Notes: generated by a model not told the origin, from the letters alone. A DNA stretch of 64,000 nt from Rhizobium sp. BK376 (GCF_004341625.1 NZ_SLZG01000001.1:62001-126000); one strand, 5' to 3'; counted from the first letter of the stretch, positions 25,960 through 34,937 are shown. Numbers and translations are program-made.

Positions 25960-27411
25960 TTGACAAACGCCACGCAGAAACCGGTTATCTTGTGGTTCCG
26001 AAAGGACTTGCGGCTCGCCGACAATCATGCCCTGCAGCATGCTTGCGGCCTGAAACGTCCGGTCGTTCCGCTTTATATCCGCGAGCCTGATGGCCACGGT
26101 ACCGGGCCGCTCGGCGCCGCACAATGCTGGTGGCTGCACCACTCGCTGACGGCTCTGCGTGAAAGCCTCCAAACCCGCGGCAGCGACCTGCTATTCCTGA
26201 CCGGCGATCCCTTGGCAACCCTAAGGAAACTAGTCGACGAAACGGGTGCAGATACCGTGCTCTGGAACCGGCGTTATGATCCGGCGGGGATTTCCTGCGA
26301 TCTGCGCATAGAGGAAGAGCTTCGAAAGGCAGGCGTCGACGTTTCCAGCTACGCGGGACAGCTGCTTCATGAACCAACCAGGCTGCTGACCGGCGGCGGC
26401 ACGCCCTATCGTGTCTACACGCCTTTCTGGCGGGCGCTGGAAAAGGCCGAAGAGCCCCACGAACCCGTCCCACCGCCGCACAGGATTTCAGCGCCGAAAT
26501 CCTGGCCAAGATCCGAATCCCTGGCAAGCTGGGGCCTGTTGCCGAGCCGGCCAGACTGGGCTGCATCCTTTTCCGAACAATGGCAGCCAGGCGAGGATGC
26601 CGCGTTGAGACGGCTCGACGATTTCATCGGGGAGACGCTGAAAGACTATACACAGGGGCGCGATTTTCCCGCCAAGCCGGCAACCTCGATGCTTTCGCCG
26701 CATCTGGCACTCGGCGAAATCTCGCCTGCCCGCGTATGGCACGCAACGCGAGGATTGTCGGAGACGGTGCCTCGCAACAATATCACGCATTTCCGCAAGG
26801 AACTCGCCTGGCGGGAATTCTCCTATTACCTTCTCTTCCACTTTCCGCACCTGCCCTACGCCAACTGGAACAATCGGTTCGACGGTTTTCCCTGGCGGTT
26901 CGATTCCCAGCTTTTCAGTGCCTGGAGGCGCGGTCAGACCGGCTATCCGATCGTCGATGCCGGCATGCGGCAACTATGGACGCATGGCTGGATGCACAAT
27001 CGCGTGCGGATGATCACGGCTTCCTTCCTGATAAAGGATCTGCTGATCGATTGGCGCCGTGGCGAGGCGTGGTTCCGCGATACGCTCGTTGACGCCGACC
27101 CTGCCAACAACGCAGCGAGCTGGCAATGGGTAGCTGGCTCCGGCGCCGATGCCTCGCCTTTTTTCCGCATCTTCAATCCGGTGCTTCAGGGCGAGAAATT
27201 CGATACGGATGGGCGTTACGTCCGGGAATTCGTTCCTGAGCTTGCGAACCTGGATGACAAATATATTCACCGGCCCTTCGAGGCGCCGCAGTCCGCGCTC
27301 GACAAAGCCGGCATTGTGCTTGGTGAGAATTACCCGAACCCGATCGTCGATCATGCCGTCGCCCGCGACCGCGCGCTCTCGGCCTACAAGGCCGTTGCGG
27401 ACGCGGCATAG
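25960..27411 (+). CDS. phrB: Deoxyribodipyrimidine photolyase
   Basis: Light-driven repair enzyme for cyclobutane pyrimidine dimers, 483 residues. The N-terminal antenna-binding domain starts PVILWFRKDLRLADNHAL; the FAD-binding C-terminal half shows TSMLSPHLALGEISPARVW, FRKELAWREFSYYLLFHFP, GYPIVDAGMRQLWTHGWMHN and NNAASWQWVAGSGADASPFF, with the tryptophans of the electron-transfer chain. The start is a TTG at 25960, nine bases after GGGAGG. The long open frame upstream of this point is antisense to ugpC and not real. It converges with the SDR gene, 17 bases apart. Confidence 0.95.
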   Translation: MTNATQKPVILWFRKDLRLADNHALQHACGLKRPVVPLYIREPDGHGTGPLGAAQCWWLHHSLTALRESLQTRGSDLLFLTGDPLATLRKLVDETGADTVLWNRRYDPAGISCDLRIEEELRKAGVDVSSYAGQLLHEPTRLLTGGGTPYRVYTPFWRALEKAEEPHEPVPPPHRISAPKSWPRSESLASWGLLPSRPDWAASFSEQWQPGEDAALRRLDDFIGETLKDYTQGRDFPAKPATSMLSPHLALGEISPARVWHATRGLSETVPRNNITHFRKELAWREFSYYLLFHFPHLPYANWNNRFDGFPWRFDSQLFSAWRRGQTGYPIVDAGMRQLWTHGWMHNRVRMITASFLIKDLLIDWRRGEAWFRDTLVDADPANNAASWQWVAGSGADASPFFRIFNPVLQGEKFDTDGRYVREFVPELANLDDKYIHRPFEAPQSALDKAGIVLGENYPNPIVDHAVARDRALSAYKAVADAA

Positions 27412-27428
27412 GCAATGGCACGATCTTC

Positions 27429-28259
27429 CTATTCGGCCGGATGCGCCGCCGTGCGAGGCGGCGTCTTTGCCGGTGTGCTATTCCTGGCCGTATATCGGCT
27501 GATGGCATGGAAATAGAGATTGTAAGGCAGCAACCTCAGCAATTTCAGCTTAAACGTGAGGCTTTTCGGGAATGAAATCTCGAAGGCCGAGGACTTCAAA
27601 CCGGCTGCGATCTCATCGGCAGCGACCTGCGCTGATATCAAATTGCGCGTTGGAAACTGATTGCCTTTGGTCGCTTCCGTATCCACGAAGCCTGGTGTGA
27701 TGAGCTGGACGCGAATGCCCAGCTTGTCCAGATCGAACTTCAGGCTCTCAGCCATGTTGATCAAAGCTGCCTTTGTCGCGCCATAGGCCGCACTTGTCGG
27801 CAGTCCGGCAAAGGCGGTTGCCGACGAGACGATGGCGACCTGCCCCTGCCCCTTCATCCTCATATGCCGGACGGCCGGAACCAGGCAGTTGACGACGCCG
27901 GAAAGATTGACGGCAAAACTGCGTTCGAAATCGTCCCGGTTGAGGTGTGCACCATCGATCGGGACGTTGATGCCGGCGTTGAGAACAGCCATTGCAAGCG
28001 TTCCATGCTGATACTCGATCGCAGCGACCGTATGCTCCATGTCGCTCGCATTGGTCACATCACCATCGAGAACGATGATGCTGCCGGAAAGACCGGCGGC
28101 CTCAGCCTGAAGGTCCACCAGCTTCTCATGATTTCGAGCCGTCACCGCGACCTTGTAGCCCTCTTCGGCAAGCTTCAGCGCCAATGCCCGCCCTATTCCG
28201 GAGCTTGCTCCTGATATCCAGACAACTCCATGTTCGGGACGGGCAATGAAATCACGCAT
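27429..28259 (-). CDS. Short-chain dehydrogenase/reductase
   Basis: NAD(P)-dependent oxidoreductase of 276 residues, classical SDR. The nucleotide motif is SGASSGIGRALAL, the structural NAG is in AVLNAGINVP, and the catalytic Ser-Tyr-Lys lies in VSSATAFAGLPTSAAYGATKAAL (split: SSATA and YGATK). The C-terminal basic tail (LKLLRLLPYNLYFHAISRYT) may be membrane associated. Substrate is unknown. It lies 97 bases after the chrR-like gene on the same strand and next to the photolyase, so a photo-oxidative stress role is a reasonable inference. GAGGAGC precedes the start. Confidence 0.85.
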   Translation of the reverse strand: MRDFIARPEHGVVWISGASSGIGRALALKLAEEGYKVAVTARNHEKLVDLQAEAAGLSGSIIVLDGDVTNASDMEHTVAAIEYQHGTLAMAVLNAGINVPIDGAHLNRDDFERSFAVNLSGVVNCLVPAVRHMRMKGQGQVAIVSSATAFAGLPTSAAYGATKAALINMAESLKFDLDKLGIRVQLITPGFVDTEATKGNQFPTRNLISAQVAADEIAAGLKSSAFEISFPKSLTFKLKLLRLLPYNLYFHAISRYTARNSTPAKTPPRTAAHPAE

Positions 28260-28285
28260 GGCTTGCTCCTCGGCGGGTTTTGATC

Positions 28286-28311
28286 AACACCAAGAGACGC
28301 CGGAAGGTTCC
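28286..28311 (-). promoter_or_regulatory. Possible EcfG-type promoter of the SDR gene
   Basis: Minus strand GGAAC (28307-28311), 17-base spacer, TGTT (28286-28289). One base differs from the CGTT consensus. It would allow expression of the SDR gene apart from the chrR-like gene. Confidence 0.35.
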
Positions 28312-28356
28312 TGGCCGGCAGTTACAAACGGAAATATCACGTGATTGTGGCCGCTT

Positions 28357-29004
28357 TCAGCCGATAATGTCGCCGATCAGGCGCGTCAGCGAGCCGGTCA
28401 GTTTGATCGGTGCGTCCATGACCGAGAAGGCGATGCACGGGCGATCCTTCTCCGCCACCGGGCGATGATCGAGCGTCTCGTCGGCCACGGAAATGTCGCC
28501 GGGGCCGAAGCGGCCGCGATGGTCGTTGAAGGCGCCGTCGAGGATCAGGATCAACTCGGTCCCGTGGTGGGTATGGGACGGCAAGGCGCGGCCGGCCCTG
28601 ATCCACATGAGATTGACTTCGCAGCCGTCAATATCCCCAAGCGGATATTCGCGAAAACCCGGCAACCGTCTGCGCCAGGGAATATCCTCGGACCGGAAAC
28701 CCACGAAACGCCGAAGAGAGGGGGGAAATATCGCATCGTCCGGCAGCGCTCTGTCGTCAGCAACGGCCTCAGGTGGAGACGAGCGGAAAATCTCGGCGAG
28801 CCGCCTATCGCGCTCGGAGACTGGCACCGGCTCGCTCTTTTCCAACATCTCCCCTGCGAGGAGATCGAGACCATTCACCAGAAGACGATTAGCCGGCTTC
28901 ATCTCCAGATGTGCGGCGACAAGTACGCGAGCGGGTTCGGGAAGCGCGCCGGCCACATAGCGCGCCATCAAGGCTTCAATCGTGTCGATGTGCTTGCGAA
29001 CCAT
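28357..29004 (-). CDS. chrR: ChrR-like cupin anti-sigma factor lacking the CxxC zinc ligands
   Basis: Protein of 215 residues with the two-domain ChrR layout: an N-terminal anti-sigma domain and a C-terminal cupin (SHTHHGTELILILDGAFND, then RFGPGDISVADETLDHRPV). ChrR proteins hold an ECF sigma factor inactive and release it on singlet-oxygen stress. The N-terminal zinc site in Rhodobacter uses two His and two Cys; here H5 and H32 remain, but the Cys positions are K36 and N39 (HLEMKPANR). No sigma gene is adjacent, which is unusual since chrR normally follows rpoE. The ATG at 29004 is chosen over a GTG at 29019. A TGATCC-N18-TATGA promoter lies upstream. Confidence 0.8.
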   Translation of the reverse strand: MVRKHIDTIEALMARYVAGALPEPARVLVAAHLEMKPANRLLVNGLDLLAGEMLEKSEPVPVSERDRRLAEIFRSSPPEAVADDRALPDDAIFPPSLRRFVGFRSEDIPWRRRLPGFREYPLGDIDGCEVNLMWIRAGRALPSHTHHGTELILILDGAFNDHRGRFGPGDISVADETLDHRPVAEKDRPCIAFSVMDAPIKLTGSLTRLIGDIIG

Positions 29005-29054
29005 CTTCCCGCCGGTCACGCCTGCTCACGCGTCCAATGTTTGTCTTTTGTCAA

Positions 29055-29083
29055 TCATACGACGAAAGTCAATTGCCGGATCA
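29055..29083 (-). promoter_or_regulatory. ECF11/ChrR-type sigma promoter of the chrR-like gene
   Basis: Minus strand TGATCC (29078-29083), exactly 18 bases, then TATGA (29055-29059), about 50 bases before the start codon. Matches the element in front of phrB in both sequence and spacing. Confidence 0.6.
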
Positions 29084-29230
29084 CCCTGGGTGGATTGCGG
29101 CCCTGCCAATTCTGGGTAAGGCAAATTTTACCGCCTCGGCGAGCACCGGGGAACAGAATTTCTTGCCATAGCTGCCTTGTGAAGGGAAAAGACCGTTCTT
29201 ACAGTAAGCCGAAACAGAAGGTAGATTCCC

Positions 29231-30271
29231 ATGAGCGTCCACCCCTCCGTCCTCGAAGCAATCGGCAACACGCCGTTGATCAAACTCAAGGGTGCCTCGG
29301 AGGCGACCGGCTCGACTATCCTCGGCAAGGCGGAGTTCCTCAATCCGGGCCAATCGGTGAAAGATCGTGCCGCCCTCTATATCATTCGCGATGCGGAACG
29401 CAGAGGCTTGCTCCGGCCGGGCGGCGTCATCGTCGAGGGAACGGCGGGCAATACCGGCATCGGGCTTACCCTGGTTGCCAAGGCGCTCGGATACCGGACA
29501 GTCATCGTCATTCCCGAGACCCAGAGCCAGGAAAAGAAAGATGCGCTGAAGCTGCTCGGCGCCGAGCTGGTCGAAGTGCCGGCCGTTCCCTACAAGAACC
29601 CCAACAACTATGTGAAGGTTTCCGGTCGCCTTGCTGAACAGCTGGCCAAGACCGAGCCGAACGGCGCCATCTGGGCGAACCAGTTCGACAATGTCGCCAA
29701 CCGCCAGGCGCATATCGAAACGACAGCCAAGGAAATCTGGGCCGATACATCAGGCAAGATCGACGGCTTCATCTGCTCCGTCGGCTCGGGGGGAACGCTT
29801 GCGGGCGTCGCAATGGGCCTCAAGGCATTCAACAAGGACATCAAGATCGGCATCGCCGATCCGGAAGGTGCCGCACTCTACGAATTCTACAAGAATGGCG
29901 AATTGAAATCGTCGGGCTCTTCGATCACCGAAGGCATCGGCCAAGGGCGCGTGACCGCGAACCTCGAAGGCTTCACGCCTGATTTCGCCTACCAGATATC
30001 AGATGCCGAAGCCCTGCCCCATGTCTTCGACCTCGTCGAGCATGAAGGCCTCTGCCTTGGTGGTTCGACTGCGATCAACATTGCGGGCGCGGTACGCCTC
30101 GCCAAGGATCTCGGTCCCGGCCATACGATCGTGACCATCCTCTGCGACTATGGCAATCGCTATCAGTCCAAGCTCTTCAATCCGGATTTCCTGAAGTCCA
30201 AAGGCCTGCCCGTACCGGAATGGCTGACGACGAACTCCGATATTCCCGTTCCCTATGAAAGCGTAGCGTGA
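29231..30271 (+). CDS. cysK: Cysteine synthase A
   Basis: O-acetylserine sulfhydrylase of 346 residues, making cysteine from O-acetylserine and sulfide. The PLP lysine is K44 in NPGQSVKDRAAL, the substrate loop is EGTAGNTGIGL, and the phosphate-binding loop is GSGGTLAGVAMGL. The C-terminus (KGLPVPEWLTTNSDIPVPYE) is longer than in the 310-residue enterobacterial enzyme but usual for rhizobial forms. It heads a tightly spaced set, cysK-alaX-sseA-GNAT, with gaps of 4, 24 and 3 bases, so a sulfur-linked operon is likely. It is divergent from the chrR-like gene. Confidence 0.94.
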   Translation: MSVHPSVLEAIGNTPLIKLKGASEATGSTILGKAEFLNPGQSVKDRAALYIIRDAERRGLLRPGGVIVEGTAGNTGIGLTLVAKALGYRTVIVIPETQSQEKKDALKLLGAELVEVPAVPYKNPNNYVKVSGRLAEQLAKTEPNGAIWANQFDNVANRQAHIETTAKEIWADTSGKIDGFICSVGSGGTLAGVAMGLKAFNKDIKIGIADPEGAALYEFYKNGELKSSGSSITEGIGQGRVTANLEGFTPDFAYQISDAEALPHVFDLVEHEGLCLGGSTAINIAGAVRLAKDLGPGHTIVTILCDYGNRYQSKLFNPDFLKSKGLPVPEWLTTNSDIPVPYESVA

Positions 30272-30275
30272 CCTC

Positions 30276-31013
30276 ATGCCCGTGAATGCCCTTTACCGTG
30301 ACGACTTTTATCTTTCGACCGCGGAAGCGGTGGTGACGGCCATTCACGAGGACGGCGGCATCGAGCTCGATCAGACCTGTTTCTACGCCGCATCGGGCGG
30401 CCAGCCAGGCGATACCGGCTTCTTCGAGCGTGCGGACGGGTCGCGGATCATGCTTGGGCAGACGAAGCACGGGCCCGTCAAGGACATCATCATCCACGTG
30501 CCGCTCGAAGGCGAGCCGCAGCCGATCGTCGGCGAGAAACTGGTTCTGCATATCGACTGGCCGCGCCGTTACAAGCTGATGCGCATGCATACGGCCTGCC
30601 ACTTGCTCTCCGTCGTCTGCCCCTATCCGGTCACGGGTGCTGCGGTCGGAGAGGATGAAAGCCGCATCGATTTCGACATGACCGACATCATCGACAAGGA
30701 TGAAGTGACCGCCAAGCTGATGGCACTCGTCAACGGCAACTATCCGGTCTATGTCCAATGGATCACCGACGAAGAGCTTGCGGCCAATCCCGACATCGTC
30801 AAATCCAAGAATGTCCGTCCGCCGGTGGGCCTCGGGCGCGTCAGCCTCGTGTGCATCGGCGAAAACTCTTCCATTGACAGCCAGCCCTGCGGCGGCACAC
30901 ATGTCTCGGAAACGCAGGAAGTCGGTTCCATCTACATTGCCAAGATCGAAAAGAAGGGCAAGGAGAACCGGCGCTTCCGCATCCGCTTCGGAACGCCCGG
31001 CGACGAAGCCTGA
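30276..31013 (+). CDS. AlaX-type alanyl-tRNA editing protein
   Basis: Free-standing editing protein of 245 residues that hydrolyses Ser (or Gly) wrongly attached to tRNA-Ala. It has the zinc and catalytic motifs of the AlaRS editing domain: H105 and H109 in HTACH, C205 and H209 in CGGTH, plus the N-terminal SGGQPGDTGFF element. It starts four bases after cysK. The association with cysteine biosynthesis may matter because serine pools and Ala/Ser mischarging are linked, but that is inference. Confidence 0.92.
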   Translation: MPVNALYRDDFYLSTAEAVVTAIHEDGGIELDQTCFYAASGGQPGDTGFFERADGSRIMLGQTKHGPVKDIIIHVPLEGEPQPIVGEKLVLHIDWPRRYKLMRMHTACHLLSVVCPYPVTGAAVGEDESRIDFDMTDIIDKDEVTAKLMALVNGNYPVYVQWITDEELAANPDIVKSKNVRPPVGLGRVSLVCIGENSSIDSQPCGGTHVSETQEVGSIYIAKIEKKGKENRRFRIRFGTPGDEA

Positions 31014-31037
31014 TTTCAATTACGGGGAGAGAATATC

Positions 31038-31907
31038 ATGAGCGAGACCAAGAGCCGCTTCGTCGTCTCTGCCGATTGGCTGCAGGAGCGTCTTGGGACG
31101 CCTGACCTGCGCATTCTCGATGCTTCCTTCTACCTGCCCGCGCAAAAGCGTGACGCCGATGCGGAATATGCCGCTGGCCATATTCCAGGCGCCGTCAGGT
31201 TCGATCACGACAAGATTGCCGATCATTCCGCCAACCTGCCGCATATGGTGCCGTCGCGGGATGACTTCGCCAGCGAGGTCGGAAAGCTCGGCATCTCGGA
31301 GACAGACACGATCGTCGTCTACGATGGCCCGGGCATGTTCGCCTCGCCGCGCATCTGGTGGCTGTTTCGCGTGATGGGCGCAAAGAACGTCTATGTGCTC
31401 GACGGCGGCCTTGATGGCTGGAAAGCCGAGGGTCGTCCCCTCGAGACGATCGTTCCGCGGCCGAAGGCGGTGACATTCACTCCGCATTTTGCGGCAGATC
31501 GGGTCGTATCGCTGGAAGCGATGCGCGATATCGTTACCAGCGAGGCGATGCAGATCGCGGATGCCCGCAGCGCCGGCCGCTTTGCCGCAACCGAGCCCGA
31601 GCCACGCGAGGGGATGCGGTCCGGCCATATGCCGGGAGCACGAAGCCTACCGTCGGGCGTCTTTTCCAGCCAGGGCAAATTCAAATCGCTCCCCGAACTG
31701 AAGCAAACGATCGAGCACGCCGGCATCGACCTTTCCAAGCCTGTGGTCACAAGCTGCGGCTCCGGGATCACCGCCGCTATCATAACGCTGGCCCTGGAAT
31801 CGCTCGGCCATACGGACAACAAACTTTATGACGGCTCGTGGTCGGAATGGGGCAGCCGCTCCGACACCCCCATCGTGACCGGCCCTCCGACCCCGATCAA
31901 AGCCTGA
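31038..31907 (+). CDS. sseA: 3-mercaptopyruvate sulfurtransferase
   Basis: Two-rhodanese-domain protein of 289 residues transferring sulfur from 3-mercaptopyruvate to thiol acceptors or cyanide. The first domain (residues ~10-135) has YDGPGMFASPRIWWLFRVMG in place of an active cysteine; the second carries C240 in VTSCGSGITA, the CG[ST]G[VI]TA loop that distinguishes mercaptopyruvate from thiosulfate sulfurtransferases. RBS GGGGAGA precedes the ATG. It is part of the cysK operon, consistent with cysteine/sulfur handling. Confidence 0.92.
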   Translation: MSETKSRFVVSADWLQERLGTPDLRILDASFYLPAQKRDADAEYAAGHIPGAVRFDHDKIADHSANLPHMVPSRDDFASEVGKLGISETDTIVVYDGPGMFASPRIWWLFRVMGAKNVYVLDGGLDGWKAEGRPLETIVPRPKAVTFTPHFAADRVVSLEAMRDIVTSEAMQIADARSAGRFAATEPEPREGMRSGHMPGARSLPSGVFSSQGKFKSLPELKQTIEHAGIDLSKPVVTSCGSGITAAIITLALESLGHTDNKLYDGSWSEWGSRSDTPIVTGPPTPIKA

Positions 31908-31910
31908 CCC

Positions 31911-32474
31911 ATGGCATTGAAACCCCCGTCGTCGCTCAAGGTCCATATTACGCGCCTGGAAATGACCGCGCCACCGAAGGCAAGTCTGCCGGTGCCCGTC
32001 AACATCCAGACCGCGATCATGCGCGCGCCCGCAATACCGCTTTCCTTCTATCGCTACCTCTATCGCCAGGTCGGTGCGCGCTGGCACTGGGTCGATCGGC
32101 TGAGAATGAGCGACGAGGATCTGGCTGCGATCGTGCATGACAAGCGCAACGATATCAGCGTGCTCTACGTCAACGGTGCTCCGGCCGGCTTCTTCGAGTA
32201 TTTTCGCGACGACGAAGATACGATCGAACTCACCCATTTCGGCCTCATGGAACATGCGCTGGGGCTCGGCATCGGCAAGTGGTTCCTGCTGCAGGCACTG
32301 TATTCGCTATGGGTGCTCAACCCGACGCGCGTGATTACCACGACAAACAATCTCGATCATCCGCGGGCGCTTCAGCTCTATCAGATGTTCGGCTTTTCCC
32401 CCGTCTCGACCGGCCACGGCATCGTGCGGCCGCTTAGCGACAAGGAATTGCTGGAACTGGTGAAAAAGGGATGA
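31911..32474 (+). CDS. GNAT-family N-acetyltransferase
   Basis: Acetyltransferase-fold protein of 187 residues, starting three bases after the sseA stop, so translationally coupled. GNAT features: strand VLYVNGAPAGFFEYF, the acetyl-CoA loop region GLMEHALGLGIGKWFLLQAL with the Q/R-x-x-G-x-G-like LGIGK, and the C-terminal NLDHPRALQLYQMFGFSPV. Substrate unknown. Position at the end of a cysteine/sulfur operon would fit an amino-acid or serine acyltransferase, but it is not a CysE. Confidence 0.85.
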   Translation: MALKPPSSLKVHITRLEMTAPPKASLPVPVNIQTAIMRAPAIPLSFYRYLYRQVGARWHWVDRLRMSDEDLAAIVHDKRNDISVLYVNGAPAGFFEYFRDDEDTIELTHFGLMEHALGLGIGKWFLLQALYSLWVLNPTRVITTTNNLDHPRALQLYQMFGFSPVSTGHGIVRPLSDKELLELVKKG

Positions 32475-32548
32475 TTCCGGCCAGTGGCCGTCAAAAGACG
32501 GAAACAAAGTCAGGCTAAGTGATTGCGCTTTATTTAGGGAGCACAATC

Positions 32549-33049
32549 ATGAGTTTTACCTGGTTCTCACCAAAGGTCGAAAAACGCAAAAGCCGGATCG
32601 AGGGGACTGGACTGGTCGCGATCGAAGCCATCGCTGCCGGCGAGCTGATCGTCGTCAAAGGCGGCCATATCTTCGAAAGGGCCGAACGCGACGAAATCGG
32701 CAAGAGGCTCGGTCCATCGGAAATCCAGATCGACCATCATCTCTTCATCGGTCCCTCACGCGCGCACGAGCGGGACGCTGCGATGATGTATCTCAACCAC
32801 TCATGCGACCCGAATGTCGGCGTTCGCGGCCAGATATCGTTCTTTGCCATGCGAGATATCGAATCCGGAGAAGAATTGGCGTTCGATTATGCGACCGGCG
32901 ACAATGACGACTGGGTCATGAATTGCCAGTGCGGCGCGTCCGATTGCCGCAAACGCATCACCGGCCAAGATTGGCGCCTTCCGGACCTGCAAAGGAAATA
33001 TCGCGGATGGTTTTCCGATTACCTGGCTCGCGAGATCGGCGATGATTGA
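32549..33049 (+). CDS. SET-domain protein
   Basis: Protein of 166 residues that is almost entirely a SET domain, the lysine-methyltransferase fold. Visible motifs: GTGLVAIEAIAAGELIVV, the pseudoknot core MYLNHSCDPNVGV, GEELAFDYATGD and a post-SET zinc cluster CQCGASDCRK. All usual SAM and lysine-channel elements appear present, so it may be an active protein methyltransferase with an unknown target. Start MSFTWFSPKVEKRK at 32549 follows AGGGAGC. Such proteins are common in rhizobia and some bacteria that live with eukaryotes. Confidence 0.88.
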   Translation: MSFTWFSPKVEKRKSRIEGTGLVAIEAIAAGELIVVKGGHIFERAERDEIGKRLGPSEIQIDHHLFIGPSRAHERDAAMMYLNHSCDPNVGVRGQISFFAMRDIESGEELAFDYATGDNDDWVMNCQCGASDCRKRITGQDWRLPDLQRKYRGWFSDYLAREIGDD

Positions 33050-33132
33050 GTGAGGATAACGGTGTAGCGCAGGAAACGGGTGGCAGAAGATGTAGCCACG
33101 AGTCATGACAGGACATCTGAAGGAGATCTGCC

Positions 33133-33606
33133 ATGTCCACTATCGCTTTCCATGCCATGCCCACCGCAGACGCCGAAGCCCTCTGGAATGGAGGTGTTGA
33201 CGCCTATGGTCACCGGCCGGAGACGATGGTCTCGGATGGCCCTGGCCATCCTTGCCGCCATTGCCTCCAGAATATCGACAAGGGCGAAGAGCTGCTTGTC
33301 TTCGCGTATCGGCCGTTTCCGGAACTGCAGCCCTACGCAGAGACCGGCCCGGTCTTCCTGCATAAAGTGCCCTGTCGGCGGTACGAAGCCGAAGAGATCC
33401 TGCCGCCGGTGCTCGCCAGCAGCCGCGATTTCATCGTCCGCGGCTACGGCGACAACAATCGCATCGTCTATGGGACCGGCGCGGTCACGCCGACTGCGGA
33501 TATCCCTGCCTACGCTCAAGAACTGCTGACCAGGCCCGGCATTGCCTATGTGCATGTGCGCTCGGCGCGCAACAATTGCTACCAGTGCCGGATCGACAGG
33601 AACTGA
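33133..33606 (+). CDS. DUF1203 family protein
   Basis: Protein of 157 residues of the DUF1203 family, function unknown. The diagnostic stretch is PCRHCLQNIDKGEELLVFAY, with a CxxC pair, followed by YAETGPVFLHKVPCRRYEA and a C-terminal YVHVRSARNNCYQCRIDR carrying two more cysteines, so a small zinc or metal site is plausible. A strong ribosome binding site, AAGGAG, precedes the ATG. It stands alone, with a hairpin after it that also ends ald. Confidence 0.85.
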   Translation: MSTIAFHAMPTADAEALWNGGVDAYGHRPETMVSDGPGHPCRHCLQNIDKGEELLVFAYRPFPELQPYAETGPVFLHKVPCRRYEAEEILPPVLASSRDFIVRGYGDNNRIVYGTGAVTPTADIPAYAQELLTRPGIAYVHVRSARNNCYQCRIDRN

Positions 33607-33610
33607 AAAC

Positions 33611-33646
33611 GAGAAGGCCGGTCGCGGAGAGGCGACCGGCCTTCTC
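33611..33646. terminator. Bidirectional hairpin between DUF1203 gene and ald
   Basis: Long perfect stem GAGAAGGCCGGTCGC (33611-33625) and GCGACCGGCCTTCTC (33632-33646). There is no long T run, but it lies between two converging genes and probably ends both. Confidence 0.65.
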
Positions 33647-33666
33647 GAACGCGAGCGCGATGGGAT

Positions 33667-34785
33667 TTACGCGACGTTCAGAACGCTTTCAGGCGCGAAG
33701 GCCTCATAACCCAGTGCTTCGGCGACCGGGCCATTCGTGATGCGGCCCCTATGGACGTTAAGCCCGTTGCGAAGATGCTTGTCCTCAGCGATGGCGCGCA
33801 GGCCGCGGTCGGCGAGCGCCAGACCGTAGTAGAGCGTCGCGTTGTTCAATGCATGTGCCGAGGTGACCGGAACGGCGCCGGGCATGTTTGCCACGCAATA
33901 GTGGACGATGCCTTCGACCTCGTAGGTCGGTTCGGAATGCGTCGTTGCATGGGAGGTTTCGAAGCAGCCGCCCTGGTCGATCGCAACGTCGACGATAACG
34001 GAACCCTTCTTCATGCCGGTCAGCATCTCGCGGGTCACTAGCTTCGGCGCGGCAGCACCGGGGATCAGGACGGCGCCGATGACGAGGTCCGCCGAGAAGA
34101 CTTCTTCTTCCAGCGCCTGGATGCTGGAATAGCGGGTGTGAACCCGGCCGCTGAAGATATCGTCAAGCTGACGAAGGCGCGGCAGCGACTTATCGAGGAT
34201 GGTGACGTCGGCGCCGATGCCGGCTGCCATCTTGGCTGCATGCAGGCCGACCACACCGCCGCCGATGACGGTGACCTTGCCGGGAAGAACGCCCGGTACG
34301 CCACCGAGCAGGATGCCGAGACCGCCGTTTGCCTTCTGAAGCGCGGTAGCCCCTGCCTGAATCGAGAGACGCCCTGCGACCTCAGACATCGGCGCCAGCA
34401 GCGGCAGACCGCCGCGCTCGTCCGTTACGGTTTCATAGGCGACGCCGGTAACGCCCGAAGCCAGCAGACCCTTCGTCTGTTCCGGATCCGGCGCGAGATG
34501 CAGGTAGGTATAGAGAATCTGGCCTTCGCGGAGCTGCGCCCATTCAGACGGCTGCGGTTCCTTGACCTTGACGACCATGTCGCACTTGTCGAAGATTTCC
34601 TTGGCCGTGGCGACGACCTTGGCGCCCGCTGCGGCATAGGCCGCGTCATCCGCGCCGATGCCGGCACCGGCCTTGGTCTCCACCCATACCTCGTGGCCAT
34701 GGGCGACATATTCACGAACAGCCGCAGGCGTCAGGCCGACGCGATATTCGTGATTCTTGATTTCCTTCGGGCAACCAACGCGCAT
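33667..34785 (-). CDS. ald: Alanine dehydrogenase
   Basis: NAD-dependent enzyme of 372 residues interconverting alanine with pyruvate and ammonia. It begins [18 protein letters not shown], includes the catalytic-lysine region [13 protein letters not shown] and the HLAPDPEQ histidine, and has the nucleotide fold [17 protein letters not shown]. The start at 34785 follows AGAGAGGAACGAGA; a longer frame exists but is not supported. An Lrp-family regulator is transcribed divergently 150 bases away. In rhizobia alanine dehydrogenase is prominent in bacteroid metabolism. Confidence 0.95.
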   Translation of the reverse strand: MRVGCPKEIKNHEYRVGLTPAAVREYVAHGHEVWVETKAGAGIGADDAAYAAAGAKVVATAKEIFDKCDMVVKVKEPQPSEWAQLREGQILYTYLHLAPDPEQTKGLLASGVTGVAYETVTDERGGLPLLAPMSEVAGRLSIQAGATALQKANGGLGILLGGVPGVLPGKVTVIGGGVVGLHAAKMAAGIGADVTILDKSLPRLRQLDDIFSGRVHTRYSSIQALEEEVFSADLVIGAVLIPGAAAPKLVTREMLTGMKKGSVIVDVAIDQGGCFETSHATTHSEPTYEVEGIVHYCVANMPGAVPVTSAHALNNATLYYGLALADRGLRAIAEDKHLRNGLNVHRGRITNGPVAEALGYEAFAPESVLNVA

Positions 34786-34937
34786 TCTCGTTCCTCTCTT
34801 CGTCCGTCCGCTTCGCGGATCATCCATGGACAAATGAAACCATCGACTTGACGAAATGTCCTTGCAAAGAAGATTTGCAGACAGGCGATTTTTCAACGAT
34901 TGTTGCGCTGAATGGAAAATTTTCGAAGGATCTTCGA

